DNA of 64,000 nucleotides from Shewanella psychromarinicola (GCF_003855155.1 NZ_CP034073.1:1922001-1986000); one strand, 5' to 3'; positions 29,029 through 39,589 are shown, numbered from the stretch's first letter. Notes: a model not told the origin generated them from the letters alone. Program-made: numbers and translations.

Positions 29029-30303
29029 ATGGACATTATGACAGTTACTCTCACCACCCAAGCCCCTGCTGCTCATTGGGGTAAGGCTGATGTGACCTTC
29101 CAAGGCGCTCAAGCGGCGATCCATTTATCTGGCAACGATGAACTGCGCCAAGTGCAAATGGCAGCAAGGAAAGTGCGTAATCAAGGTATTAATTATGTGC
29201 AATTAGACGGTGACTTGTGGAATTTACATTCACAGTGGGCATTTGCGCAAGGTTTTGCGACGGCTAAAGCGGGATACGAAGTGAACTGGTGTGGCAGTGA
29301 TGCAGATAAAGCAACGTTGAAACAACGTGCTGAAGCGGCCCTGTTTGCCCGTAAGTTGATTAATGATACACCTGAAGATTTATCGCCAGTCGGTTTAGCA
29401 ACACAAGCAGCTGCTTGGTTAAAACATATTGGTGGCGATCATGTCAGCTTCAGTATTGTTGAAGGCCAAGAATTATTAGCGAAAAAATGGGTCGGTATTC
29501 ATGCTGTGGGTCGTGGTAGTGAACGTCCTCCTGCATTATTAGAACTCGATTTTAATCCATTGGGAGCCGATGCCCCGGTATCGGTTGCCCTAGTAGGCAA
29601 AGGTATTACTTTTGACTCAGGTGGTTATAGCCTTAAGTCATCAGAAGGTATGTTAGCGATGAAATGTGACATGGGTGGCGCCGCCACCGTCACTGCGGCA
29701 TTGGGATTAGCGATGAAGGCGGGTTTGAATAAACGCGTAAAGCTATTTCTATGCTGTGCGGAAAACTTAATCAGTGGTCGTGCCTTTAAATTAGGTGATA
29801 TCTTAACTTATAAGAATGGCACCACGGTTGAAATCGTCAATACCGATGCAGAAGGGCGCTTAGTCTTGGCTGATGGTTTACAAGCAGCATCAGAAACGGG
29901 TGCAGGCTTAATTATCGATGCGGCAACCTTAACCGGTGCAGCAGTGATGGCCGTGGGTTCAAATTATAATGCGATTTTTTCACCACAAACGGCAACATTA
30001 CAATTAGCACAGCAGCGCGCGGCAGCAGTATCAGAAAATGTATGGCCATTGCCGTTAGATGAATGGCATAAAGATATGTGTCCATCAGCCTATGCTGATA
30101 CCGCCAATAGCAGACCAGTCAAAGGTGGTGGCGCGGGTGGGGCATCAAATGCGGCCGGTTTTTTATGGCGCTTTGTGTCACCACAAGCTAACTGGTTACA
30201 CGTAGACTTAGCTGCCGCATTTGAATCATCTGCCTCTGCATTATGGGCAGCAGGCGCGACCACCCATGGTGTATTGACCATAGCTGAATTATTAAAAGAC
30301 TAG
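29029..30303 (+). CDS. pepB: Peptidase B (M17 leucyl aminopeptidase family)
   Basis: This is a cytosolic metallo-aminopeptidase of family M17. I place the start at the ATG at 29029, with AAGGG six bases upstream; a TTG start 33 bases earlier is less likely. The protein has 424 residues, the PepB size rather than the longer PepA. Metal and catalytic motifs are GKGITFDSGGYSLK and NTDAEGRLVLADGL. It probably removes N-terminal residues from peptides during turnover. It is a monocistronic unit ending at a bidirectional terminator. Confidence 0.92.
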   Translation: MDIMTVTLTTQAPAAHWGKADVTFQGAQAAIHLSGNDELRQVQMAARKVRNQGINYVQLDGDLWNLHSQWAFAQGFATAKAGYEVNWCGSDADKATLKQRAEAALFARKLINDTPEDLSPVGLATQAAAWLKHIGGDHVSFSIVEGQELLAKKWVGIHAVGRGSERPPALLELDFNPLGADAPVSVALVGKGITFDSGGYSLKSSEGMLAMKCDMGGAATVTAALGLAMKAGLNKRVKLFLCCAENLISGRAFKLGDILTYKNGTTVEIVNTDAEGRLVLADGLQAASETGAGLIIDAATLTGAAVMAVGSNYNAIFSPQTATLQLAQQRAAAVSENVWPLPLDEWHKDMCPSAYADTANSRPVKGGGAGGASNAAGFLWRFVSPQANWLHVDLAAAFESSASALWAAGATTHGVLTIAELLKD

Positions 30304-30324
30304 TTATTTTGTTTTAAACGTAAT

Positions 30325-30360
30325 AAAAACCGTCGTTCACGTATTGTGGCGACGGTTTTT
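30325..30360. terminator. Bidirectional terminator pepB/thpR
   Basis: A perfect 11-bp stem AAAAACCGTCG (30325-30335) pairs with 30350-30360 and carries A and T runs on the two flanks. It serves the convergent pepB and thpR genes. Confidence 0.88.
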
Positions 30361-30908
30361 TATTTTTTGTGCAGTAACGGCCAACTTTTGAGGACTGAAT
30401 AGTTAATTTGCTCCGAGCAATTTATGGATTGGTACAAATGTAAATGTGTCGGCGTTAACTGTAAGTTTGTCATGCATCCCAATATGGGTAAATCCGTCAT
30501 GCTAACATGACGAAATAAGCTAATGTGTGGCGTGTATTGGTGCTGGCTGATGAATAAGTTGTGGTGTTTGGCAATCGATGTAAGCGATTGTGCCATGGCT
30601 AATAGCGGTTCGCTTGCTTGTCCTTTTAAACAGATTAACTGTGCTGATTGCCATAAAGCTAGGGTATCAAGCTGTTGATTAAAAATAGATTTAGGCATCA
30701 ACCCAATCGCATCGATGACACTGGCGTAACGGGTAGGATCTACCGGACCTAAAAATCCAAGAGTCATGTGTAAATTGGTGTTGTTTATGGTCTTCGCATC
30801 ATTGTTCAAAAATAGCTTAACCCTATGCTGTAGCGTAGATATTTGTTCTATTTGTGATTTTTTTAAGCTAAAACCGACAAACAATCTTCGCGAAGAGGTG
30901 GTTTGCAT
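30360..30908 (-). CDS. thpR: RNA 2',3'-cyclic phosphodiesterase
   Basis: This 2H phosphoesterase of 182 residues hydrolyses 2',3'-cyclic phosphate ends of RNA and can ligate tRNA halves in vitro. Both catalytic H-x-[ST]-x motifs are present, HMTLGFLG near residue 47 and HISLFRHV near residue 127. The opening RLFVGFSL is also typical. It is convergent with pepB and sits alone. Confidence 0.88.
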   Translation of the reverse strand: MQTTSSRRLFVGFSLKKSQIEQISTLQHRVKLFLNNDAKTINNTNLHMTLGFLGPVDPTRYASVIDAIGLMPKSIFNQQLDTLALWQSAQLICLKGQASEPLLAMAQSLTSIAKHHNLFISQHQYTPHISLFRHVSMTDLPILGCMTNLQLTPTHLHLYQSINCSEQINYSVLKSWPLLHKK

Positions 30909-31094
30909 TCGGTTATCCTTAATTAGTAATAAGTTGTAACCCTAACCCGAATCGATTATCAATACAGCATGATATAAACATATATCGTTATTTGTGAGTG
31001 ACTAAACTACACTTAGGCTAATGTTAACGATAATATAGCGCATGTTTTTTTATTCCCAAGCAAATTGAATTGCTAACCTTGACTGAGTTGATGA

Positions 31095-33359
31095 ATGGCC
31101 AATAGTACCCAGCAACTATTGAAAAGTGTTTTTACAAATGGACCTATTGAAGGCAATAATACTTCGGTGTTATCACTGCTTAATCAGGCACTACAATTAG
31201 TCTGTGAAAGGCTAGAATGCAGTGCAGCATTTGTGCTGACGAGTCAATACGATAAATTATTTGCGGTTGATACTGATATTATCGATACGTTAGAGCAACA
31301 ATGTGTCAGTCATTTTGGTGCTTCACCTGCATCTGAGGCCCTGTTTAGCCAACATTTACAAGATAATCGATCACTGTGCAGCTCCTTATTTTATAATCAT
31401 CAACCCATCGTCTATACCTGTTCCCCTGAACAATGTTTTACTGCAGCCGACGAAAACCCAATATTAATTCCGCTTCTAGACACACTGACGACCCTGGATA
31501 TTGATTGTAAGCACCTTGCTCTAAGTCCCGTTTTACACGTTGGCAATGTCAAAGTTGTTTTAGGGACTTTGTGTGTATCAGATGCTAATCATGATGTTTG
31601 TCAGCATGAAAATCCTTGTGCCTTTGTACAAAAGTTACTCGATGATACCGCATATGAATTGGCCTCTTCACTTGAGTTACGTCGTTTAGCCGTAGTTCTT
31701 GATAATAAAGATAAACAGTATCAAGAACTGTTTCAATTATTGCCGATGGCCTGTGCGCTGATTGATCTACACAATAATGTGGTACTGCAAAATGATGTGA
31801 GTAAACATAATTTGCCCATTACCATAGGGCAGAGTTTATTTGATTTGTTACTTAAAGATGATCATCCTCTGCTCCTAGATACATTGCATATTGTCCGAGA
31901 AGGTATTTTACGCCAAGCCTGGTGTGAAGTGCCGCTGCGAAATGGCGTTCAAATCCACTGGTATAAGTTTAGCTTTTGCCATGCGCTTAATAAACAGCAA
32001 CAGTTATTGTTAATGATTGAAGATGTTACCGAGCGCTATCGACTTGCCGATGAATTATCGTTCCATTCAAATCATGATGTGCTGACCGGACTCCCTAATC
32101 GGCTACAGTTTGAAAATATGCTCGAAGAGTTATTAAACGACGAAGATCATCCACCGGCATGTATTGCCTTTCTCGATCTCGATCAGTTTCAGGTGGTGAA
32201 TGATCTTAGTGGCCATCAAGCGGGCGATTTGTTATTGCAACAAGTGGCTACGCGGTTAAAACAATTATTGCGTAAAGGAGATATCGTCGCACGTTTAGGC
32301 GGTGATGAGTTTGGCTTATTGATGCTCCACTCAGATATGTCATCAGCACAACAAGTTGCCAAGCGGATTTGTCAGCAATTGTTTGATCATGAATTTATTT
32401 GGAAAGGTGTTAAACACAATATCAGTGCCAGCATTGGTATGGCCAAAGTCAATTATGTTGATCCAGATATATATGGTGTGATGAGTAAGGCTGATGCCGC
32501 TTGTCGATTAGCTAAAGAAGAAGGCCGTAACCGTTGGCATTTTTATAATCCTGACGATCCGCAAATGCACATTATGTATAACCAAATGCTTGCATCTGTT
32601 GATATTACTGGCGCGCTAGCATTGGATCAGTTTGAGTTGTTTTATCAATTAATTGAACCGTTAGTTAAATCAGAGACGGGTATACACATGGAAATCTTGC
32701 TGCGGATGGTTCGCAGCGATGGCCAATATATATCACCAGGGGTGTTTTTGCCTGCTGCTGAGCGTTATAACCTAGCGCCTCGAGTCGACCGTTGGGTGAT
32801 AGATAATTTATTGAACTGGGGCGGAAATAATTTAGCCACATGGGAGCAGCTTTCTATGGTGTCAGTGAATTTGTCGGCGATGTCGCTGGCGGATAAAAAA
32901 TTCATGAATTGGCTCGAAATGCGCTTAATGGTTGAACCTGAGCTGGTCAGTAAATTATGTTTTGAAATTACTGAAACCGCAGCTGTAAGCCAGTTAGATC
33001 AAGCCACCGGATTAATTGATTTATTACGACCTTTTGGTTGCAAGATAGCCTTAGATGATTTTGGTTCAGGTTTTTCGAGCTTTGCTTATTTGAAATGTCT
33101 TGATGTGGATTATGTTAAAATTGATGGCCAATTCGTGGTGAATTTATGCGAAAACCGCAGTGACAAAGCGATCGTTTCAGCTATTTGTCAGCTTGGCAAA
33201 GATATGGATTTTGAAGTTATTGCCGAATTTGTTGAAAACACAGAAATAGGGCTATACCTCAAAAATATTGGCGTCGATTATGCTCAAGGTTACGCCATTA
33301 ATAAACCGACTCGATTAGCCCAATTACAACACGGTTTACGGACTCCTTGGTTAATATAA
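31095..33359 (+). CDS. GAF/PAS-GGDEF-EAL cyclic-di-GMP signalling protein
   Basis: This is a 754-residue cytoplasmic protein with no membrane segment. The order is a GAF-like N-terminal region (about 1-200), a PAS-like segment (about 205-310), a diguanylate cyclase domain with an intact RLGGDEFGLL motif (about 320-480) and an EAL phosphodiesterase domain (about 490-750). The EAL signature itself is EIL (MEILLRM), but the other expected residues are present: SVNLSA, FEITET, ALDDFGSG, VKIDG and QGYAINKP. Both activities are therefore possible, and the EIL change may be neutral or may lower activity. Confidence 0.88.
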   Translation: MANSTQQLLKSVFTNGPIEGNNTSVLSLLNQALQLVCERLECSAAFVLTSQYDKLFAVDTDIIDTLEQQCVSHFGASPASEALFSQHLQDNRSLCSSLFYNHQPIVYTCSPEQCFTAADENPILIPLLDTLTTLDIDCKHLALSPVLHVGNVKVVLGTLCVSDANHDVCQHENPCAFVQKLLDDTAYELASSLELRRLAVVLDNKDKQYQELFQLLPMACALIDLHNNVVLQNDVSKHNLPITIGQSLFDLLLKDDHPLLLDTLHIVREGILRQAWCEVPLRNGVQIHWYKFSFCHALNKQQQLLLMIEDVTERYRLADELSFHSNHDVLTGLPNRLQFENMLEELLNDEDHPPACIAFLDLDQFQVVNDLSGHQAGDLLLQQVATRLKQLLRKGDIVARLGGDEFGLLMLHSDMSSAQQVAKRICQQLFDHEFIWKGVKHNISASIGMAKVNYVDPDIYGVMSKADAACRLAKEEGRNRWHFYNPDDPQMHIMYNQMLASVDITGALALDQFELFYQLIEPLVKSETGIHMEILLRMVRSDGQYISPGVFLPAAERYNLAPRVDRWVIDNLLNWGGNNLATWEQLSMVSVNLSAMSLADKKFMNWLEMRLMVEPELVSKLCFEITETAAVSQLDQATGLIDLLRPFGCKIALDDFGSGFSSFAYLKCLDVDYVKIDGQFVVNLCENRSDKAIVSAICQLGKDMDFEVIAEFVENTEIGLYLKNIGVDYAQGYAINKPTRLAQLQHGLRTPWLI

Positions 33360-33487
33360 GTGTTGTGGTTTGCCGTGAACCGCTGAGTGACGTTAATTAA
33401 TTTGCGGGTGAAATCGTCAATTAATGACAGATTAGTTCAAATGTGGGTAAAATGCCTGCCAGAGAATCGCCGTAAAAGTTAACCCCC

Positions 33488-36073
33488 TTGACCTCAAAAC
33501 AAGCATTACTGCACCCCAAACCATTGGCCTCCACGACACTGCCTATTCAAGCCGTCCTTGAGCCGTTGCGAGTGCAGTTTGCTACTCACTCACAAATTAT
33601 TCTCGAGGCGCCTACGGGGGCAGGCAAGTCAACCGCATTACCATTAGCCATGTTAGCTTGGCCTGAAATTCGCGGCAAAATTCTCATGTTAGAACCACGC
33701 CGAGTTGCTGCCCGAAATGTCGCCAAATTTATTGCTCAACAATTGGGGCAAGCCGTTGGACAAGCGGTGGGGTATCGTGTCCGCGGTGAATCAAAAGTCA
33801 GTTCACATACTCGATTAGAAATAGTCACTGAAGGTATTCTGACCCGAATGATCCAACATGATCCTGAGCTTAGCGGGATTGATGTGATTATTTTCGACGA
33901 AATTCATGAACGACACCTTGCTACTGATTTAGGCTTAGCGTTAGCATTAGAAGTGCAGCAATCATTACGTGACGATTTACACATTATCGCCATGTCAGCC
34001 ACCTTGTCTGGTTTACCTTTAGACACGTTAATGCCCAACGCCGCGCAGATCCACAGCGATGGTCGCAGTTTTGCGGTTGAGATAGCGTATCAACCTTGCC
34101 CGAGCCAACAATTGTGGCTTACGCATATGTCTCGGGTCATTATCAATACTATTGAGTCGACTCAGTTAGCGGCCTATCAACAAGGCAGTATATTAGCCTT
34201 TTTGCCCGGTAAAGGTGAAATCCGTAAACTTGCAGGGTTATTGCGCCAACGCTTAGATGGGTCATGGCTTATCTGTCCTATGTACGGCGATTTGTCTTCT
34301 GCCGAGCAAGATCAAGCCATTCGTGCAGCAGAACCCGGTAAACGTAAAATCGTCCTCGCCACCAATGTGGCTGAGTCGAGCTTAACTATCGAAGGGATCA
34401 CCCTTGTTATTGACAGTGGCTATCGACGTGAAGCCAGTTTTAACCCTAAAACCGGCGTGACACGCTTAGGGCTCAGGCGCATTAGCCAAGCCTCTGCTAT
34501 TCAGCGTAGTGGGCGTGCAGGGCGTTTAGCTGTGGGGTATTGTGTGCGTTTATGGAGCCAAGAAGAACAAGGGCGAATGCGCAAAGTCGATGAGCCCGAA
34601 ATCTCTCAAGCCGAGTTGACTTCAATGGCGCTTGATTGCGCCAGTTGGGGGGTGACATCATTTGCTGAGTTATCATTATTAACGCCACCACCACCGATCC
34701 ACGAGCAAGTTGCCTGGCAATTACTTCAGCAACTTGAATTGATTGACCCGCAACGAAAATTAACCTCTTTGGGCCGTGATGCCTATGCATTAGGTTGCCA
34801 TCCGCGCTTAGCGCATATGCTCCTAAAAGCCAAACAACTAGCGCGGCATAATGATCAGCCTCAACTTTGTTTACTGGCATGCGTATTGGCTGGCATTATT
34901 GAAGCCCGTGGCTTGCCTAAAAAAGGCGCTGATATTCATCATTATTTGACAGAGACCCTGCAGGGGCAGATTAAACAGCAAGTCAGGCAATGGCAACAAT
35001 CCTTATCGATATCAGGTCAGGTGAGTGACGTAATACGTAATGCATCCACACGTGATATTAGCTATTTGTTAGCACTTGCTTACCCGGATCGTATTGCTAA
35101 GGCTCGCGGTCATGAGGGCTTTTTATTAAGTAATGGTACCGGCGTGGTGATCAGTGCAGATGATAGTTTGGCTCATGAACCTTGGTTAGTGGTTGCTGAC
35201 TTCCAAGAGACTCAAGGTCGTAATGCTGGGCAAGTTTATCTCGCCGCAAGGCTGGATGAGCGCTTGTTTACTGCAGAGCTTGCATCGTTAGTCACCACTC
35301 ACATTCAAGGTGGATGGGATAATGCAAAAGGGCGGTTCTTTGCTGAAAAACACACCAAAATCGGTGAGGTTATTATTAAAACCGACACTGGTATTACACC
35401 TGCTCGGGCACAAATTACCGCCGCATTATTAGCACAAATCCGCATAAAAGGGTTAACAATCCTTAATCGTGACGAAGTATTAATCCAGTTACAATATCGG
35501 GTTGAATTAGCTCGACACTATGCTCCAGAGCATGAGTGGCCTTGTTTAAGCGATGAGTACTTGTTGGCTACACTCGAAGATTGGCTTGGGCCCTATTTAG
35601 ACAACGTCAGTTCATTGACTGCGTTAGCTAAGGTTGGTGCTTATGGATTGGTGAAAAACTTACTCAACTGGCAACAGCAACAATTATTAGAACAATTGGT
35701 TCCGACGCATTGGCCTATGGCTACGGGGACTCGTGCGCCGATCCGTTACCAGATGCCCCTTGACGCTGACGGACATTTTTATCATAACCATGAGCAACAA
35801 GGCCGAGCATTATTAAGTGTACGGTTACAAGAAGCGTTGGGCTTAGCGCAAAGCCCATTAATATTACACGGCAAAATGACCGTGACTATGGAGCTGTTGT
35901 CGCCAGCACAACGACCATTAGCCGTGACGGCGGATTTAGCCAGTTTTTGGCAAGGCCCTTACGTAGACGTTAAAAAAGAAATGCGCGGCCGATACCCAAG
36001 GCATTTATGGCCAGATGATCCGGTCAATACTGTGGCGACAAAATTTACTAAAAAGAAAACTCCAGGCGTGTAA
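33488..36073 (+). CDS. hrpB: ATP-dependent helicase HrpB
   Basis: This is a DEAH-type RNA-helicase-like protein of 861 residues. It has Walker A EAPTGAGKST, motif II FDEIHERH, motif III MSATL, and motif VI SAIQRSGRAGRLAVG. The HrpB-specific C-terminal domain ends in KKEMRGRYPRHLWPDDP, a strong family signature. The start is TTG with a weak ribosome-binding site, and it gives the right N-terminus. It is followed by mrcB 69 bases downstream, a pairing also seen in E. coli (hrpB-mrcB). Confidence 0.93.
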   Translation: MTSKQALLHPKPLASTTLPIQAVLEPLRVQFATHSQIILEAPTGAGKSTALPLAMLAWPEIRGKILMLEPRRVAARNVAKFIAQQLGQAVGQAVGYRVRGESKVSSHTRLEIVTEGILTRMIQHDPELSGIDVIIFDEIHERHLATDLGLALALEVQQSLRDDLHIIAMSATLSGLPLDTLMPNAAQIHSDGRSFAVEIAYQPCPSQQLWLTHMSRVIINTIESTQLAAYQQGSILAFLPGKGEIRKLAGLLRQRLDGSWLICPMYGDLSSAEQDQAIRAAEPGKRKIVLATNVAESSLTIEGITLVIDSGYRREASFNPKTGVTRLGLRRISQASAIQRSGRAGRLAVGYCVRLWSQEEQGRMRKVDEPEISQAELTSMALDCASWGVTSFAELSLLTPPPPIHEQVAWQLLQQLELIDPQRKLTSLGRDAYALGCHPRLAHMLLKAKQLARHNDQPQLCLLACVLAGIIEARGLPKKGADIHHYLTETLQGQIKQQVRQWQQSLSISGQVSDVIRNASTRDISYLLALAYPDRIAKARGHEGFLLSNGTGVVISADDSLAHEPWLVVADFQETQGRNAGQVYLAARLDERLFTAELASLVTTHIQGGWDNAKGRFFAEKHTKIGEVIIKTDTGITPARAQITAALLAQIRIKGLTILNRDEVLIQLQYRVELARHYAPEHEWPCLSDEYLLATLEDWLGPYLDNVSSLTALAKVGAYGLVKNLLNWQQQQLLEQLVPTHWPMATGTRAPIRYQMPLDADGHFYHNHEQQGRALLSVRLQEALGLAQSPLILHGKMTVTMELLSPAQRPLAVTADLASFWQGPYVDVKKEMRGRYPRHLWPDDPVNTVATKFTKKKTPGV

Positions 36074-36141
36074 ATAAGCCATGTCGCTTATTAACAACAT
36101 GTAATTAATTCAGTGTTATATGGAAAACGAAACCATTATTT

Positions 36142-38442
36142 ATGACTAAAAAAACCAAAAAGTCTTCGGCAACCAAAAAAAACAGTGGCCCATCTTGGAG
36201 GCAAAAACTCTGGTCTCTCACATGGAAATTATCAATCGTTGGTATTGCTGTTGTGAGCTTTTATGCTATTTATTTAGATCAAATTATTGGGCAAAAGTTT
36301 GAAGGCCAAAAGTGGCATTTGCCTGCCCAAGTTTTTAGTCGCTCAATGGCATTATATCCAGGTGCTGCGATCAACCATCCTCAGTTAATGGCCGAACTTA
36401 AGTTACTGGGTTATCGTAAAGTGTCAAACCCACGTCAAGTTGGTGAGTTTTCTGCCTCTAGCACTCGTATTGAATTATGGCGTCGACCGTTTTTACATCC
36501 CGAAGGTAATCAAGCTGAACAGCGAGTGATGATCAGTTTTGACTCTGACGGGGTTAGCTCGGTTAACCGCATGTCTGATAAACGTGAATTAGCTGTATTT
36601 CATTTAGAACCGGTATTACTCGATCGGATTATTGCTGGCAATGGTGAAGACCGCTTATTTGTGCCGGCGTCAGAGATGCCTGCAATGATCATCGATGCGC
36701 TTATTTTGGTTGAAGACCGCAGCTTTTACGATCATTACGGCGTGAACCCACTGGCCATTGCTCGTGCTGCTATGGTTAACATTTCTGCCGGTCGCACTGT
36801 GCAAGGTGGATCAACCTTAACCCAACAGTTAGCCAAAAATTTCTTTTTAAGCAGTGAACGCTCAATTGTTCGTAAAGTGCGTGAAGCCATAATGGCATTG
36901 ATTATTGATTTTCGTTATAGCAAAGATGAAATCCTAGAAGCTTATCTGAATGAAGTTTACATGGGCCAAGATAAGGCGCGTGGCGTACACGGTATGGGGT
37001 TAGCGTCACAATTTTATTTTGGTCGCCCAATCGGTGAGCTGACGGTGTCGCAACAAGCCTTTTTGGTGGCAGTGATCAAAGGGCCTTCTTATTACAATCC
37101 TTGGCGTAATCCTGATCGTGCTCAAGAGCGTCGAGATCTTGTGCTACGTATATTAATGGAAAATGACCAATTGACTGTTGCACAATATAAAGCCGCAGCA
37201 GAGTCGCCTATAGGACTACGCAGTGAGAAAAAGTCAATACACCAAAAATTGCCAGCTTTCTTTGCGGTAGTAAAACAGGAACTTCGTGAGCGCTACGGCG
37301 ATACGTTATTACAGCAGTCAGGGGTGAAGGTATACACCACGTTAGATCCTATGGCTCAAGAAGCCGCAGAAAAAGCGGTATTGTCGACGATGGCGTCATT
37401 GGATAAACGGGCTAAAAATATTCAAGTTGGCATGGTGGTAACGGACAAATATACCGGCGGCATTGCAGCCATGGTGGGTGACAGACAACCCAGTTATGAT
37501 GGCTTTAATCGTGCGGTAGAAATTAGACGTCCAATCGGTTCGTTAATTAAACCATTCGTGTATGCAAGTGCATTACGCCAAGGTGATCGATTCACTTTAG
37601 CGACCCCAATTGATGACAAACCGATCACGCTAACAAATGAGCAAGGTAAAACCTGGTCGCCTAAAAACGTAGATAAAAAGTTCACTGGTCAAGTACCTTT
37701 ATTAAGTGCGTTTAAAGATTCAATGAACGTTCCGACAGTCAATGTCGGTTTGGCTGTTGGAGTGGATAACGTTGCTAACACATTGCAAAAGTCGGGTTGG
37801 ATTGATGATATTTCACCTTATCCATCCATGTTGTTAGGCGCCGTAAATGGTTCACCATTAATGGTGGCTCAAGTTTATCAAACCCTTGCTGATGAAGGTC
37901 GTTACCGTAAGTTATCATCGATTACCGCGGTGTTAGACAGTCAAAACCAAGCATTAGATGTCAGTCGTGTGCCATCGTCAATGGCGATTGATCCTGCGAC
38001 CGATTACTTAGTCCAATATGTGATGAATCAAGTGGTGCTTAGTGGTACGGCTAAACGCTTAGGCCGTGCGTTTCCTGGCGTGCGTTTAGCAGGAAAAACG
38101 GGCACCAGTAATGATAGTCGTGACTCATGGTTTGCTGGGTTTGATGAGCGTAACGTAGCGGCAATTTGGGTCGGTCAAGACGATAACAGTAAAACCGGTT
38201 TGTACGGCAGCAGCGGCGCAATGGCAGTGTATCAAGCCTTTTTACGTGAACGTCCTCCACTCAGTTTACGTATGTTGCCGGTTAATGGGGTGATCCATGG
38301 TTATTTTGACCGCACAACAGGCGCGGCTAAGCAAGGAAATTGTAATAATATTATTGGTTTACCTGCATTAGACTCTAGCTATCATCCGCTAGCCAATTGT
38401 GGTGAGTCATTATCTTGGTGGCAGAAGCTGGTTGGAAAGTAA
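36142..38442 (+). CDS. mrcB: Penicillin-binding protein 1B
   Basis: This bifunctional peptidoglycan synthase has 766 residues. A Lys-rich cytoplasmic tail and one transmembrane segment (about residues 28-48) are followed by the UB2H domain, where LpoB binds in E. coli. The glycosyltransferase GT51 domain shows EDRSFYDHYGVNP and QGGSTLTQQLAKN. The transpeptidase domain has the active Ser in RPIGSLIKPF and the KTGTS box. It is inner-membrane anchored and acts in the periplasm. It ends at a strong terminator. Confidence 0.96.
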   Translation: MTKKTKKSSATKKNSGPSWRQKLWSLTWKLSIVGIAVVSFYAIYLDQIIGQKFEGQKWHLPAQVFSRSMALYPGAAINHPQLMAELKLLGYRKVSNPRQVGEFSASSTRIELWRRPFLHPEGNQAEQRVMISFDSDGVSSVNRMSDKRELAVFHLEPVLLDRIIAGNGEDRLFVPASEMPAMIIDALILVEDRSFYDHYGVNPLAIARAAMVNISAGRTVQGGSTLTQQLAKNFFLSSERSIVRKVREAIMALIIDFRYSKDEILEAYLNEVYMGQDKARGVHGMGLASQFYFGRPIGELTVSQQAFLVAVIKGPSYYNPWRNPDRAQERRDLVLRILMENDQLTVAQYKAAAESPIGLRSEKKSIHQKLPAFFAVVKQELRERYGDTLLQQSGVKVYTTLDPMAQEAAEKAVLSTMASLDKRAKNIQVGMVVTDKYTGGIAAMVGDRQPSYDGFNRAVEIRRPIGSLIKPFVYASALRQGDRFTLATPIDDKPITLTNEQGKTWSPKNVDKKFTGQVPLLSAFKDSMNVPTVNVGLAVGVDNVANTLQKSGWIDDISPYPSMLLGAVNGSPLMVAQVYQTLADEGRYRKLSSITAVLDSQNQALDVSRVPSSMAIDPATDYLVQYVMNQVVLSGTAKRLGRAFPGVRLAGKTGTSNDSRDSWFAGFDERNVAAIWVGQDDNSKTGLYGSSGAMAVYQAFLRERPPLSLRMLPVNGVIHGYFDRTTGAAKQGNCNNIIGLPALDSSYHPLANCGESLSWWQKLVGK

Positions 38443-38472
38443 ATCGTTAGCTTGACCGTTGTTTAGCTGCAA

Positions 38473-38512
38473 ATATAAAGCCCAAAGTAAGTGATTACTT
38501 TGGGCTTTATAT
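38473..38512 (+). terminator. mrcB terminator
   Basis: A perfect 18-bp stem (38473-38490 with 38495-38512) has a GTGA loop and a T-rich 3' side, 30 bases after the mrcB stop codon. Confidence 0.88.
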
Positions 38513-38580
38513 ATTTAACCTCAGTTTAGAATCATAACGATTATCAAACCGCTCTTCTTTTCTGCTGTTATTATTACATC

Positions 38581-38700
38581 GACTTGCCATAGATGCGTCA
38601 ATGCGCTTTGTTAGCAACATCAATGGCAAGTGTGATATTGCCGACTTGAAATAATCCCATTTTATCGTTTTATCTAATCTCTTATCCCGAGTTGGGATTA
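38581..38700. repeat. Diverged repeat, copy A, at the channel gene 3' end
   Basis: This segment of about 120 bp aligns by eye with 39590-39710 in the same orientation. Shared blocks include GCGTCAATGC/ACGTCAATAC, TTTGTTAGCAA/CTTGTTGGCAA, ATGGCAAG, and ATATTGC-GACTT-AAA. It also contains an internal inverted repeat ACTTGCCAT/ATGGCAAGT. It ends in a stem-loop whose last bases overlap the channel gene's stop codon. The stem-loop family is described in the findings. Confidence 0.6.
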
Positions 38701-39507
38701 TTTTCGCTGATTGAGTTGGTTACGTAATGTGGTGATCTCTTTGAGCATTTGCTGCTGATTTTGTTCCATGCGTTCAAGGGCTAATTCTAGCTTGGTATTG
38801 ATTTCTGCTTTATGGGCTTCTTGAGCCTCTTGTGCTTCATTACGTTCTTGCTCATCTGGGGCGACGAAAACAGATGCCATATAACCGGAGATAACCCCAA
38901 AAAAGCTAACACCACTGATAATCACCAGTCCACCAATGATATGACCGACCGTAGTGACGGGATAAAAATCACCGTAACCAACCGTTGATATGGTCACTAA
39001 TGCCCACCAAATTGCTTGTTCTGCGGTTTGGATGTTGGCGTTAGGTTCTGCACTTTCTACCAATAAAATAAGCACCGATGCGGCGGCCAAAATTAATATC
39101 ATTGCCACCAGTAAACTGGCTAGCGTTGTTTGTTTTCGTTGGCGCAATAATGGGATTAATAAAGATCGGCTCATGCGGATCAGTCGGATCACGCGTAATA
39201 TTTGGAATATGCGTGCAAATCGCAATGGTTCAATGGCAGGGATGCTGGCAATAAAGTCTATCCAGTGATGCTGGAGGTAGTAGGTTTTACTGCGTGCTTT
39301 AAATAAGCCAACAAAAAAATTACTCATAAAAACCATGCATATTGCACTGTCGATATACAGCAGCACTTTGTTGGTTTCGGCGTCTAATCGACCAAAGGTA
39401 ATGGTGAGCACTATGACCACTGACACTAATGATAACACCATCATCGCAAGTTCGAACGGGCTAGGACCATCGACATTTTTTAGCGACCAAGCTTTAGATC
39501 CAAGCAT
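38698..39507 (-). CDS. Voltage-gated-like potassium channel (ion transporter)
   Basis: This inner-membrane ion channel has six membrane segments. The S4-like helix is rich in Arg (RFARIFQILRVIRLIRMSR), and the K+ selectivity filter TVGYGD lies in ISTVGYGDFYPVT. After the last segment comes a charged, heptad-like C-terminal tail that is probably a coiled coil for tetramer assembly. I place the start at ATG 39507, with GAGG eight bases upstream. The longer frame to 39636 is made of intergenic repeat sequence. The gene is separated from the DUF2491/PspA cluster by a terminator and repeat B but has the same orientation. Channels of this type are often near such clusters. Confidence 0.85.
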   Translation of the reverse strand: MLGSKAWSLKNVDGPSPFELAMMVLSLVSVVIVLTITFGRLDAETNKVLLYIDSAICMVFMSNFFVGLFKARSKTYYLQHHWIDFIASIPAIEPLRFARIFQILRVIRLIRMSRSLLIPLLRQRKQTTLASLLVAMILILAAASVLILLVESAEPNANIQTAEQAIWWALVTISTVGYGDFYPVTTVGHIIGGLVIISGVSFFGVISGYMASVFVAPDEQERNEAQEAQEAHKAEINTKLELALERMEQNQQQMLKEITTLRNQLNQRK

Positions 39508-39589
39508 GTAGTTAACCTCAACTCTGGATAATAAATGGTTATCAAATAGCCTTTGTTGCGCGACCGGAGTGGTATCAACTAACAATAAG

